Origin: Vreelandella neptunia
GTDB lineage: Bacteria > Pseudomonadota > Gammaproteobacteria > Pseudomonadales > Halomonadaceae
Assembly: GCF_022489065.1 (NCBI RefSeq)
Contig: NZ_JAKVTW010000003.1
Location: forward strand, 186,001 to 250,000
DNA: 64,000 nt
Direction: 5' to 3'
Part shown: piece by piece, positions 9,036 through 18,057 of the stretch
Layout: each line of letters begins with the position of its first letter
How positions within the stretch are numbered: position 1 is the first letter of the stretch
The notes under the pieces: generated by a model
The model's database searches: none
Seen by the model: only the letters and a program-made list of their open reading frames with translations
What the model was told of the DNA's origin: nothing
Position numbers and translations under genes: made by a program

Positions 9036-9458
9036 TTAACTTGCCGCGATGTTGGGCGGTGCTCGATTTGGCGGGAGTAAGGTGAGGCAGGAACATGGCT
9101 GGCTAGGGGCTACTCGGTTTAAAATAGGGCCGTAAGATAACGCCAGCAATAGTGTGTCATAGACGTTAGGCGGCAACGCGTTGCTAACCGACAGCTCAAA
9201 TAATGGTAAAAGCTCATTATCTGTTTGCCACTTGGATGAATCTTTTTTAATACGCAGTTTAGTGGGAAGTGGGGCAACACTGTAATGGGTTGACTGGCGC
9301 AGTAAGTTTTCATCGGATTGTTGAAATACTGCGAAATGGGGCTTATGAAATTGCTCAATAGCGCCAAATAAAAGAATTAAAAAACAGCCTAAAAGTAGGC
9401 ACTGGGAAGTCCTCTGAGGCGTATATCTTGCGTTGTTACTAATCACCCCGTGCTGCAT
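9036..9458 (-). CDS. Hypothetical small membrane-anchored protein
   Basis: A possible 140-residue protein in an otherwise empty stretch of about 570 bp (8952-9519). The ATG at 9458 has AGGGA 7 nt upstream, better than the longer in-frame start. Residues about 18-34 (CLLLGCFLILLFG) form one hydrophobic segment; the rest is soluble and has no recognised motif. Base composition is more AT-rich than the neighbours. It ends with a Pro/Ala-rich tail. It could be a genuine orphan gene or a chance frame; I cannot assign a function. Confidence 0.4.
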   Translation of the reverse strand: MQHGVISNNARYTPQRTSQCLLLGCFLILLFGAIEQFHKPHFAVFQQSDENLLRQSTHYSVAPLPTKLRIKKDSSKWQTDNELLPLFELSVSNALPPNVYDTLLLALSYGPILNRVAPSQPCSCLTLLPPNRAPPNIAAS

Positions 9459-9519
9459 TAAATCTTCCCTGAGCAAACTGGCCGAGCTTCTTTTATACCT
9501 TAGTCGGGGGCTGTTTGCA

Positions 9520-10386
9520 TCAGACAGCCAATGGCATTACGTCGACTTCAACTTCGAGTCGGTGCTCGCCGCCACCATTCATAACACCTTTAAGCGGGGC
9601 GACGTCAGCGTAATCCCTACCCCAGGCCAACACAGGGTGCTGTTCCCCAGCCACAGTGCCATTGGTGGGGTCGAGGGCTAGCCAGCCCCACTCGGGAATC
9701 CACGTAGCCAGCCACGCATGGGAAGCATCTGCGCCTATAAGGCGTGGCTGACCAGGTGGCGGCTGCGTTTCTAAGTAACCGCTGACATAGCGGGCGGCGA
9801 GACCTACCGAACGCAATGCGCCAATCGCCAGGTGAGCGAAATCCTGGCAAACGCCGCGTCGGTTAGTGAGCACTTCGCTTAACGGCGTTGCCAGTGTGGT
9901 GAAACTGGGGTCGTATTCGAATGTTTTGTAGATCAGCTCATTGAGTGCCAACGCTGCCTCAATAATCGGCCTGCCCGGGGTGAAGCAACTATGGGCGAAG
10001 GTGGCGAGCTCATCGTTACGGCGGATAAACGGCGAGTCCAGTCGGTAGAGCTGTACATCAAAGCTGTTGTCCTGGCTAAGCTGTTCAGCAACGTTTTCCC
10101 ACGTTGGCGAAGCGTTGGGTAAGGCGGCTAAGGGTTGCGTGTTCAGCGGCGTTACGACAGTGACATCCAGGGTTTGATGGACTTCTTCCATAGCGAAATA
10201 AAGCACCCGGTTGCCGAACACATCGCGGCGCTCCATCTGCACTTGTGGCGTAGGACTAATCTGCAGTTCTGAAGCGCCACACTGCTGGTGCGGCGTTTTG
10301 CGTGGTAACACCCGCGCTTCGCTATGGCACAGCGTCACCGGGGCGCTGTAGTGGTAGCGGGTGGTATGCCGCAACGTGTAGTTCAT
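9520..10386 (-). CDS. Transglutaminase-like cysteine peptidase family protein
   Basis: A 288-residue protein with an N-terminal beta-sandwich domain (about 1-85, starting YTLRHTTRYHYSAPV) and a transglutaminase-like core. The catalytic triad is visible: Cys180 in RRGVCQDFAH, His223 in ASHAW and Asp239 in LALDPTNG. Such bacterial proteins usually act as amide-bond hydrolases or transferases. It is the last gene of the minus-strand operon and its start overlaps the preceding gene by 4 bp with GGAG 8 nt upstream, so translation is probably coupled. It always sits with alpha-E and circularly permuted ATP-grasp genes in the clusters I know. Confidence 0.85.
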   Translation of the reverse strand: MNYTLRHTTRYHYSAPVTLCHSEARVLPRKTPHQQCGASELQISPTPQVQMERRDVFGNRVLYFAMEEVHQTLDVTVVTPLNTQPLAALPNASPTWENVAEQLSQDNSFDVQLYRLDSPFIRRNDELATFAHSCFTPGRPIIEAALALNELIYKTFEYDPSFTTLATPLSEVLTNRRGVCQDFAHLAIGALRSVGLAARYVSGYLETQPPPGQPRLIGADASHAWLATWIPEWGWLALDPTNGTVAGEQHPVLAWGRDYADVAPLKGVMNGGGEHRLEVEVDVMPLAV

Positions 10387-12794
10387 GCGTCTGGCTCCAT
10401 GCTGACTAGCTGGCGTGGCCGCTCTACATGGCTGAAGTGGCTTTGACTAATCGCTTCCGAAAGCGCACTCAAGGGGGCAATCAGAGCATCCAACAGTTGC
10501 TCTAAGGCGTCTTGCGCTTCTGGGGTATCGGCCAAATGGCTCAAGCGATCAATATCCGCAAGATGGAGGGCGGCATTGGCCTGAATTAACAGTCGACGTT
10601 CGGCATTACGGTAGGGCGATGTAGTGCCGGGAAGACGATCCATTTGTCGCTCTATGCGTTTTAGCATATAACCCACCGACCGGGGGTTGGTTTCGTCGAA
10701 GAGAAGCAGATCTAGAATAGCCGCTGGGTGAAGCTCGCTGCGGTAGCGGCGTCGGTAAGCGGTAAAGTTATCGGTCGTCGCGAGTACAACTTCCCAAAGC
10801 GCCAGTCCCGGTGAATGGGGCGCATTCAGGGTAAGTTTAAGCAGCGACAGCAGCCCCAGCACACGGTCCAGAAAGCGGCCGATATCCATAAACCGCCAGC
10901 CGTAATGATGCGGCATGGTTTCGTTGCACAGACCAAAGAACGCCGCTAACTGCGCGGAAAGTCCTTCGCAGGCCCGCCTTGCAGCGCTGGCACCTAGGCT
11001 GGGGTTAAACGTAGCCATGCGCTGGCGCAATTGATGGACTACTCGCCAGGAATCGTCGCCTAGATGATCACGCACGCTGCGCGCATTGCGCATTAATTGT
11101 GAAAACAGGGGCTGCAGCGCCTGGGGTTCCACGTCATCAAACTGGGCAAGCAGCGCTGCACGTTTTTGATCAAAGCCAATTAAGGGTGCCTGCAAGCGGT
11201 GCTCGTCATCTTCATTGAGCGTCGTGATATCCAGGGCCAGCAGCAGCTCATCCAATAATTGATCGGCGATCTCGTCCTGGTCGTACTCCATCAGTCTCAA
11301 AAGCGCTTCACGCAGCAGGCGCGCGCGGGTATCCAACCGTTCACCGTAACGGCCTAACCAAAATAGGCTTTCAGCTACTCGGCTAGGTAGGTCAGTACCA
11401 TCGCGGGTGGCCACCACTGGGCCACGGGCCTGTCGGAGCTGGCTAACATGGGGCTGGGGTGAGGCGGCGGTGACCCATACATCCTTCACGATAGTACTGC
11501 TGAGGGAGGGAGAGCCTGGCTCTCCTACCCATGCTAGGCCGCCGGGCATGACCTGATATTCGCCCTTAGCGTTGCTACTGCTGGTTGCGCTGCCTGGCAT
11601 GCGTGTCACAAAGCAGCGCAGGTTAAGAGTCGTGGGTTCCAAGCGCTGTAGATAGCTATCAAAGATGGGCGCAGTGGCTGGCTGAGTGGTGGCGTCGGCG
11701 TTGGGTAACAGCAGGGTTTCACCCAGTAGGTGCTCACACAGTTTGGGTAAGTAATCTGCTAAGACCGGCGCTTCTAAAATGCCCACACCCAAGGCGTTTG
11801 ATAAGGCCACACCGCCGGCACGCATAGCCTGTAATAATCCTGGAACGCCAAGCTGCGAATCTCCACGCAGTTCAAGCGGGTCGCAATAGGCATCGTCGCA
11901 GTGGCGCAATACCACATCCACGGGCTGCAAGCCGCCCAGTGTGCGCAGCCATACTTGAGTATCGCGCACAACGAGATCCTGCCCCTCCACCAGGGCAATA
12001 TTGAGATAGTTGGCTAAATAAGCGTGCTCGAAATAACGTGGGCTGCCAGGCCCCGGTGTTAATAAAATAAGCGTTGGGTTGTCGCGATGCTGATAGGCCA
12101 TCGCGATTAATGTGCGGTGGTGCAAATCAAGAAAACCCGCCAACCGCTTCAACGGCGCATTGCGGTACATATCCGGCAATGCACGCGCCATTAAAATGCG
12201 GTTTTCGAGTGCGAACCCCGTTCCAGAGGGCGCCTGCAATCGGTCTGCTATCACCCGCCATTGGCCGTGGATGTCCTGAATAACATCCACGCCATGAAAA
12301 GCAATTGGCGCGCGATCATTGGGGAGCGAACGGTGACAGGGCAATAATAAGTGCGCTGAAGCGAGCAATTCTTGAGTTGGAAGTAGGCCTGCATCGAAGA
12401 GCGTTCGTGGACCGTAAATATCATCATAAAGAGCGGTCAGCAGGCGGCTTCGCTGAGTAAGCCCTGCTTCCAGCGCATGCCACTGTGGTTCATCAATGAC
12501 CCAGGGTAGCGGGTCTAGCCGCCACGAACGCCCCTGGGTTTCATCATGCATATTGAAAATCACGCCGTTCTCGGCGAGCAGCCGCTGAATCTCTTCATGC
12601 TGCTGATAGCGACCTGCAGGGCCAAGATTTTCCAAAGAGCCCAGTAAGCTCTGCCAACCAGGGCGTAACTGCCCTTGGCCATCGAGCATGGCGTCAAATG
12701 TGCCGGGCTGTCCCTTGCCTAGCTGGTTTAAATAATCCTCAACGAGCCCGTTAACCACGGGCGCGAGAAGCGAGGGAGAGACAGGGGCCGTCAT
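10383..12794 (-). CDS. Circularly permuted ATP-grasp / alpha-E fusion protein
   Basis: An 803-residue fusion. Residues about 1-480 are the circularly permuted type 2 ATP-grasp domain (DUF404/DUF407), with blocks such as GFALENRILMARALP, ILLTPGPGSPRYFEHAYLA and KDVWVTAAS. Residues about 485-800 are an alpha-helical alpha-E (DUF403) domain beginning DLPSRVAESLFWLGRYGERL. Family knowledge: these ATP-grasps are predicted amidoligases that form peptide or amide bonds at the cost of ATP, with alpha-E as an obligate partner; the substrate is unknown. The split version of the same two modules lies at 16572-19068. The N-terminal half here looks the more divergent copy. Confidence 0.85.
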   Translation of the reverse strand: MTAPVSPSLLAPVVNGLVEDYLNQLGKGQPGTFDAMLDGQGQLRPGWQSLLGSLENLGPAGRYQQHEEIQRLLAENGVIFNMHDETQGRSWRLDPLPWVIDEPQWHALEAGLTQRSRLLTALYDDIYGPRTLFDAGLLPTQELLASAHLLLPCHRSLPNDRAPIAFHGVDVIQDIHGQWRVIADRLQAPSGTGFALENRILMARALPDMYRNAPLKRLAGFLDLHHRTLIAMAYQHRDNPTLILLTPGPGSPRYFEHAYLANYLNIALVEGQDLVVRDTQVWLRTLGGLQPVDVVLRHCDDAYCDPLELRGDSQLGVPGLLQAMRAGGVALSNALGVGILEAPVLADYLPKLCEHLLGETLLLPNADATTQPATAPIFDSYLQRLEPTTLNLRCFVTRMPGSATSSSNAKGEYQVMPGGLAWVGEPGSPSLSSTIVKDVWVTAASPQPHVSQLRQARGPVVATRDGTDLPSRVAESLFWLGRYGERLDTRARLLREALLRLMEYDQDEIADQLLDELLLALDITTLNEDDEHRLQAPLIGFDQKRAALLAQFDDVEPQALQPLFSQLMRNARSVRDHLGDDSWRVVHQLRQRMATFNPSLGASAARRACEGLSAQLAAFFGLCNETMPHHYGWRFMDIGRFLDRVLGLLSLLKLTLNAPHSPGLALWEVVLATTDNFTAYRRRYRSELHPAAILDLLLFDETNPRSVGYMLKRIERQMDRLPGTTSPYRNAERRLLIQANAALHLADIDRLSHLADTPEAQDALEQLLDALIAPLSALSEAISQSHFSHVERPRQLVSMEPDA

Positions 12795-12857
12795 TATCCT
12801 TGTAATCCTGAGAGGTAAGGTGCGGATTATCCTGCACTAGGCGCTAAGAGAAAAGCA

Positions 12858-15800
12858 TTAGCTTGGCGTCCAGCGTAGGTCGAGCGTTTGCGGCAGTTCC
12901 AGGCTGGGTGTTTCCACCTTGGGTACCTGATGGCCATGACGATGGCCGTTGTCACTAAAGCGCCCCAGTCTTCGCGCTTCGGCCTCAAACGCATTGACGG
13001 GGAATGTATCGAAGTTACGGCCGGTCGGATGCACGACGTAGTAAGTGCAACCTGCAACGGAGCGCTGGTTCCAGGTGTCGATCACATCAAACACCAGCGG
13101 CGCGTGAATAGGAATCTGCGGATGCAGCGCCGATGGCGGCTGCCATGCACGGTAGCGCACGCCGGCTACCGCTTCGCCGTTTCTTCCCGTGGCGGAAAGG
13201 GGCACTCTACGGCCGTTGCAGGTCACCACATAGCGGTCACCGCTCATTCCGCTCACCTTAACTTCCAGGCGCTCAACCGAGGAGTCCACATAGCGGGCAG
13301 TGCCGCCCGCAGAGGCTTCTTCACCAAGTACATGCCATGGCTCGATGGCTTGGCGCAGCTCGATATCCAGCATGGGGGTGTGCAAGCGTCCATGCAGCGG
13401 GAAGCGAAATTCAAGGAAGGGGGCAAACCACTCCAGATCAAAATCGAAGCCGTGGTGGCGTAAGTCACCCAGTACGTCGTCGAGATCATTCCATAGGTAG
13501 TGGGGCAGCATCCAGCGATCCTGTAATGCGCTTCCCCAACGAACCGGTTTGGCTCGGTAGGGTGTTTTCCAGCAGCGTGCGACGAGTGCTCGGATCAGCA
13601 GCATCTGCATCAGTCCCATGCGCGCATGGGGAGGCATCTCGAAACCGCGTAGTTCCAGTAATCCAAGGCGCCCGCTATCACTATCCGGCGAGTAGAGTTT
13701 GTCGATACAGAACTCGGCGCGGTGGGTGTTGCCGGTTAAGTCTGTTAACAGGTGGCGCAGTAAGCGGTCGACCAGCCAGGGTTGTACCACGTCGCCTTCG
13801 GGCATTTGCTGTAGGGCAATTTCCAGTTCATAAAGGGCTTCGTGACGCGCTTCGTCAACTCGTGGCGCTTGGCTGGTCGGGCCAATAAACAGGCCTGAAA
13901 ACAGGTAAGAGAGGCTTGGGTGGTGCTGCCAGTAGGTCACTAAGCTGGCGAGTAGATCCGGACGGCGCAAAAACGGGGAATCTTCAGGCGTTAATCCGCC
14001 CAGAGTGACATGATTGCCACCACCGGTACCGGTATGGCGGCCATCCAGCATGAATTTTTCAGTGCCTAGTCGTGTTTCACGTGCTTCGGCATACAGCCGC
14101 TCGGTTTGAGCGACCAAAGTTTGCCAGCTGGCGGCAGGCATAATGTTGACTTCGATCACACCAGGATCCGGGGTGATCATAAAGTTTTCCAGGCGCGGGT
14201 CACGGGGCGGCGAATAGCCCTCTACCATAACCGGACAAGCGAGCTCTTTGGCGCACTCCTCAATGGTACTAATTAGGTCAAGGTAGTGCTCCAGGCTGGT
14301 CAGCGGTGGCAAGAAAATATGTACACGGCCATCACGAGGCTCTACGCATAGACTGGTGTGAATAACGCCACTCTCCCGGTCGCTGTCTGCCCGTGGCTGC
14401 TGTTGAACGGATTCGCCCTCGGGGTGGGAAGGGCTAGGGTGGCTAGAGCGACCCAAGCGTTCAGCATCGCTGATATGCAGCTGCTCAGCGTTACGGCGGG
14501 CAACTTCACCGTGAATGTCGCCAAGCTCGGGGCGTGCTGCAAACAGTGATTCAGGCTGAGCTTGCTCTTCCGGGTCAGCCCAAGGCAGTGCCGAAAGCGG
14601 CAAGCGCAGGCCCATGGGTGAGTCGCCGGGTACCAGGAATAGATGGTCGCGTTTAAGTGGCCAACGGCCGCTTTCCCACCGATGCGCTTGGCTAATTGAG
14701 TGACGCAGCGGCAGGGCATAGCCCACGACTTCGTCCAAGCCTTGCTCCAATAGACGAGCTAAGCGATGACGTTCGGCATCATCTTTAAGATTCACTTCAC
14801 GTGGATCAACGTTAACCGGCAGCGACTGCTCTTTCCAAAGGTAGTAGTAGGCATCTTCATAGGCCGGAATCCAGTATCGTTCTGCGACCCCTAAGCGTTC
14901 GCTCAGCGCCTTGGTGAAACGCTGAGCCATCGCACTATCAGCGTCTACTTTGGGAGCGCCTTCCATACAGGCCAACCATTTTGGATCGCGCCATAGCGGC
15001 ACGCCATCTTTACGCCAGTAGCAGGCCAGCGCCCAACGGGGTAGCGGTTCACCGGGGTACCACTTGCCTTGTTGCTGTTGAATAGCGCTGCCGGGCGCAT
15101 AGGCGGCCTGCAGTCGCGTTAGCAGTGCTTCTGCGCGCTCACGTTTGTGATCGCCTAGCGCTTCGGTATTCCACTGTGGGCTCTCCATATCGTCGACCGA
15201 GACAAAGGTCGGTTCGCCACCCATGGTGAGGCGCACATCTTCGTGAAGAAGCTCGGCATCTACTTCGTCGCCCAGGGTGCAGATACGCTGCCACTGCTCG
15301 TCGCTATAAGGCTTGGTGACCCGTGGGTCTTCGTGGATGCGTTCCACTTCCATGGTCACATCAAACGTGACTTCGCACTTATCGGAAAATCCAGTGATAG
15401 CCGCCGCGCTGCCCGTCGTTGGCGTCGCCGCCAGCGGAATATGGCCTTCGCCTGCGAACAATCCCGAGGTGGGGTCAAGTCCCACCCAGCCAGCGCCAGG
15501 CAGAAATACCTCCGTCCAGGCGTGCAGATCGGTGAAGTCGACGTCTGTACCGCTTGGGCCATCGAGGGCTTTGACATCAGATTTGAGCTGAATGAGATAG
15601 CCTGATACAAAGCGCGCCGCGAGGCCAAGGTGGCGGAAAATCTGCACCAGTAGCCAAGCGCTGTCACGACACGAGCCGCTGGCTAGCGTGAGGGTCTCTT
15701 CACAGCTCTGCACCCCGGGCTCCAGGCGAACCAAATAGCCGATGTCATCCTGCAGGCGCTGATTCAGCGCAACCAGGAAGTCAACGGTGGTGGTTGGCTC

Positions 15801-16208
15801 ACGGGGAACGGCTTTAAGCCACTCCATCAACATCGGCCCAGACTCGGTTATTTCCAGGTAGGGGCTTAATTCTTGGCGCAGTGCTTCCGGGTAAGCAAAG
15901 GGAATGGTTTGCGCAATGTCGTCCAAAAAGAAATCGAACGGGTTAATCACCGTCATCGGAGCAATCAGCTCGACGGCAATGGTCAGTTCCTTACGCGGTT
16001 CGGGGAAGACCACGCGAGCATTGAAGTTGCCGAACGGATCCTGTTGCCAGTTTAAAAAGTGGTCATCGCCGGAGAGTTTGAGTGAATATGCCTCAATATG
16101 CGTGCGGCAGTGGGGCGCCGGGCGCAGCCGAATAACATGGGGCGAAAGACGCACCGGACGGTCAAAGTGGTAAGTCGTACGATGATACAAGGCAACGCGA
16201 ATGGTCAT
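12858..16208 (-). CDS. Transglutaminase-like / DUF2126 large protein
   Basis: A 1116-residue protein. The N-terminal 300 residues are a transglutaminase-like module with Cys180 (SGSCRDSAW), His229 (DLHAW) and Asp245 (VGLDPTSG). Residues about 330-1116 are the DUF2126 region, including the conserved LTMGGEPTFVS block and a GRHTGTGGGNHVTLGG block that looks like a glutamine-synthetase/amidoligase-type nucleotide loop (inference). A polar, low-complexity linker lies near residues 570-610. GAGGGTG lies 6 nt before the ATG. First gene of the minus-strand operon, 63 nt ahead of the fused ATP-grasp gene, and served by the sigma-54-type promoter at 16274-16289. Confidence 0.87.
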   Translation of the reverse strand: MTIRVALYHRTTYHFDRPVRLSPHVIRLRPAPHCRTHIEAYSLKLSGDDHFLNWQQDPFGNFNARVVFPEPRKELTIAVELIAPMTVINPFDFFLDDIAQTIPFAYPEALRQELSPYLEITESGPMLMEWLKAVPREPTTTVDFLVALNQRLQDDIGYLVRLEPGVQSCEETLTLASGSCRDSAWLLVQIFRHLGLAARFVSGYLIQLKSDVKALDGPSGTDVDFTDLHAWTEVFLPGAGWVGLDPTSGLFAGEGHIPLAATPTTGSAAAITGFSDKCEVTFDVTMEVERIHEDPRVTKPYSDEQWQRICTLGDEVDAELLHEDVRLTMGGEPTFVSVDDMESPQWNTEALGDHKRERAEALLTRLQAAYAPGSAIQQQQGKWYPGEPLPRWALACYWRKDGVPLWRDPKWLACMEGAPKVDADSAMAQRFTKALSERLGVAERYWIPAYEDAYYYLWKEQSLPVNVDPREVNLKDDAERHRLARLLEQGLDEVVGYALPLRHSISQAHRWESGRWPLKRDHLFLVPGDSPMGLRLPLSALPWADPEEQAQPESLFAARPELGDIHGEVARRNAEQLHISDAERLGRSSHPSPSHPEGESVQQQPRADSDRESGVIHTSLCVEPRDGRVHIFLPPLTSLEHYLDLISTIEECAKELACPVMVEGYSPPRDPRLENFMITPDPGVIEVNIMPAASWQTLVAQTERLYAEARETRLGTEKFMLDGRHTGTGGGNHVTLGGLTPEDSPFLRRPDLLASLVTYWQHHPSLSYLFSGLFIGPTSQAPRVDEARHEALYELEIALQQMPEGDVVQPWLVDRLLRHLLTDLTGNTHRAEFCIDKLYSPDSDSGRLGLLELRGFEMPPHARMGLMQMLLIRALVARCWKTPYRAKPVRWGSALQDRWMLPHYLWNDLDDVLGDLRHHGFDFDLEWFAPFLEFRFPLHGRLHTPMLDIELRQAIEPWHVLGEEASAGGTARYVDSSVERLEVKVSGMSGDRYVVTCNGRRVPLSATGRNGEAVAGVRYRAWQPPSALHPQIPIHAPLVFDVIDTWNQRSVAGCTYYVVHPTGRNFDTFPVNAFEAEARRLGRFSDNGHRHGHQVPKVETPSLELPQTLDLRWTPS

Positions 16209-16273
16209 GGGCCACCCTCAAGAGAACCGTTATCAACCGGTGGTCGGCTGGGTTAGGGAATAACCGAACGTTT

Positions 16274-16289
16274 CGCAAGTATCGTTCCA
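16274..16289 (-). promoter_or_regulatory. Sigma-54 (-24/-12) promoter for DUF2126 operon
   Basis: On the minus strand the sequence TGGAACGATACTTGCG matches the consensus TGGCACG-N4-TTGC with one mismatch in the defined bases. The GG (16288-16287) and GC (16276-16275) dinucleotides are separated by exactly 10 nt. Transcription would begin near 16263, giving a leader of about 55 nt to the ATG at 16208. It requires an activator; NtrC-like sites lie about 97 and 121 bp upstream. Confidence 0.7.
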
Positions 16290-16351
16290 CTTTTACTTTT
16301 TTGCAGCCGCTATCTTAACTAAGGCGTTTAACTAAAGTGGAAATGTTGATA

Positions 16352-16392
16352 TGCACCAATATGGAACAGCTTTATTGCACCATGATGGCTCA
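16352..16392. promoter_or_regulatory. Two NtrC-like enhancer sites shared by divergent operons
   Basis: Two direct matches to the NtrC dyad TGCACC-N4-TGGTGCA lie 24 bp apart: TGCACCAATATGGAACA (16352-16368) and TGCACCATGATGGCTCA (16376-16392). By hand count each matches 11 of the 13 defined bases. Relative to the predicted plus-strand start (about 16494) their centres are near -134 and -110. Relative to the predicted minus-strand start (about 16263) they are near -97 and -121. That is the usual range for NtrC enhancers. Binding by NtrC itself is inference; another bacterial enhancer-binding protein is possible. Confidence 0.65.
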
Positions 16393-16467
16393 TAAATGCG
16401 TTTTGAAGTGCTAGAAATCTCTGTCAAGTAGCGTTTAAGTAAGCGAACGTTGAAATATCGCAAAAGA

Positions 16468-16483
16468 TGGTACGCATATTGCT
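16468..16483 (+). promoter_or_regulatory. Sigma-54 (-24/-12) promoter for ATP-grasp/alpha-E operon
   Basis: TGGTACGCATATTGCT matches TGGCACG-N4-TTGCW with a single mismatch. GG (16469-16470) and GC (16481-16482) are separated by exactly 10 nt. The predicted start near 16494 gives a leader of about 77 nt to the ATG at 16572. It is the plus-strand counterpart of the promoter at 16274-16289. Confidence 0.75.
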
Positions 16484-16571
16484 CTCAATTGTTTGATTGT
16501 TTTGCGCGCGGCAGGCCTACACTGAGCATTGAGGAAGTTGCCGCTTCCACCCCAGCGCCAGGAGAGCGCCC

Positions 16572-18053
16572 ATGAGCCAAGTGAATTGGAATAACTATGC
16601 GTGTCGTGATTATTACGATGAGCTGATGGCCGCACCCGGTCAGCCACGCGAGTCAGCGGGTGAATTGTGCAACATGTTGGCAAGGTTTAGCGCAGAAGAG
16701 TTAGCCGAGCGGAAAACCGCGGCGGAGATCGCGATCCGTACTATGGGGATTACCTTCACTGTTTATTCTGAAGGGGCCATGATCGACCGGGCATGGCCAT
16801 TTGATATTGTGCCGCGGATTATTCCTGCCAGTGAGTGGCGTAAAACTGAGGCAGGCCTAAAACAGCGTGTACAGGCGCTGAACTTATTTATTGATGATCT
16901 TTACCACGACCAAAAAGTCATTAAGGACAAAGTGTTGCCCGCCGAAGTGTTGGCCCAGTCGGTTAATTTTCGTCCTCAGTGTGTGGGTGTTAATCCCCCT
17001 CATGGCGTATGGGCTCATGTATGCGGGTCAGACCTGGTGCGCGATGGGGATGGCACGCTCTATGTGCTGGAGGATAACTTACGTATTCCATCCGGTGTCT
17101 CGTACATGCTGGAAAACCGTAACGTTACTAAGAGAGTGCTGCCTGAGCTGTTTGCGTCAGGTAAAATTTTGCCTGTTGATGACTACGTGGCGCAGCTATA
17201 CGACATGTTAGCTGCGATGTCACCGCGACCGGGGGATGACCCTCAAGTGGTGGTGCTGACCCCGGGTATCTATAACTCTGCTTACTTTGAGCACGCCTAT
17301 CTTGCCCAACAAATGGGCGTTGAACTGGTTCAGGGGAGTGACCTGCTCGTTGATGACGACGATGTGGTGTACATGCGCACGGTCGAGGGCATGCGCCGCG
17401 TTGATGTTATTTACCGCCGCGTTGATGATGAGTTTTTAGACCCCGAGGCGTTTAACCCTGAATCTATGCTGGGCGTGGCGGGCCTAATGCGCGCTTGGCG
17501 GGCGGGGAAAGTGGCGCTCGCCAACGCACCGGGAGCAGGCGTGGCGGATGACAAAGTCGTTTACGCCTTTGTGCCTGCGCTGATCCGCTACTATCTCGAT
17601 CAGGAGCCGCTGCTGCCCAATGTGCCCAGCTACCTGTGTATGTTCGAGGATGACCGCCGCTATGTGCTCGATCACTTGGATGAATTGGTAGTAAAGCCCG
17701 CCAACGAGTCGGGGGGTTACGGCATGCTGATTGGCCCTCGCTCTACCAAAGAGACCCGCGAAGAGTTTGCCCGCTTGATTAAGGCGAACCCTAGAAACTA
17801 CATGGCGCAGCCCACCCTGGCACTGTCTACTACGCCTACGCTGGCGAATGGGCTACCGCAGCCCCGCCATGTGGACCTCCGTCCCTTTATACTTTCCGGG
17901 CCTGAAATTCATGTCACCACCGGTGGCTTAACACGGGTGGCATTGATAGAAGGGTCGTTAGTGGTGAATTCTTCCCAAGGTGGCGGCAGTAAAGATACCT
18001 GGATTGTTGAAACCGACGATAAGGCGGCAGTGGCCGCGGTGAAAGGAGCCTAA
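16572..18053 (+). CDS. Circularly permuted type 2 ATP-grasp protein
   Basis: A 493-residue DUF404/DUF407 protein, a predicted ATP-dependent amidoligase. Visible family blocks include GSDLVRDGDGTLYVLEDNLR (about 156-175) with the acidic metal/ATP residues, VVVLTPGIYNSAYFEHAYLA (about 225-244), and the lysine-containing ELVVKPANESGGYGMLIG (about 372-389). AGGAG lies 8 nt before the ATG. The alpha-E gene follows after 4 nt. This is the canonical stand-alone form; a fused paralogue lies at 10383-12794. The substrate is unknown; the family is predicted to link amino acids or peptides. Confidence 0.88.
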   Translation: MSQVNWNNYACRDYYDELMAAPGQPRESAGELCNMLARFSAEELAERKTAAEIAIRTMGITFTVYSEGAMIDRAWPFDIVPRIIPASEWRKTEAGLKQRVQALNLFIDDLYHDQKVIKDKVLPAEVLAQSVNFRPQCVGVNPPHGVWAHVCGSDLVRDGDGTLYVLEDNLRIPSGVSYMLENRNVTKRVLPELFASGKILPVDDYVAQLYDMLAAMSPRPGDDPQVVVLTPGIYNSAYFEHAYLAQQMGVELVQGSDLLVDDDDVVYMRTVEGMRRVDVIYRRVDDEFLDPEAFNPESMLGVAGLMRAWRAGKVALANAPGAGVADDKVVYAFVPALIRYYLDQEPLLPNVPSYLCMFEDDRRYVLDHLDELVVKPANESGGYGMLIGPRSTKETREEFARLIKANPRNYMAQPTLALSTTPTLANGLPQPRHVDLRPFILSGPEIHVTTGGLTRVALIEGSLVVNSSQGGGSKDTWIVETDDKAAVAAVKGA

Positions 18054-18057
18054 CGCC

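Noticed and set aside
13337-13888. 183-residue plus-strand frame within the DUF2126 gene
   Set aside because: It is a GC-driven shadow frame antisense to a strongly conserved protein.
16393-16467. IHF site between enhancer and plus-strand sigma-54 promoter
   Set aside because: No segment matched WATCAA-N4-TTR with correct spacing on either strand.
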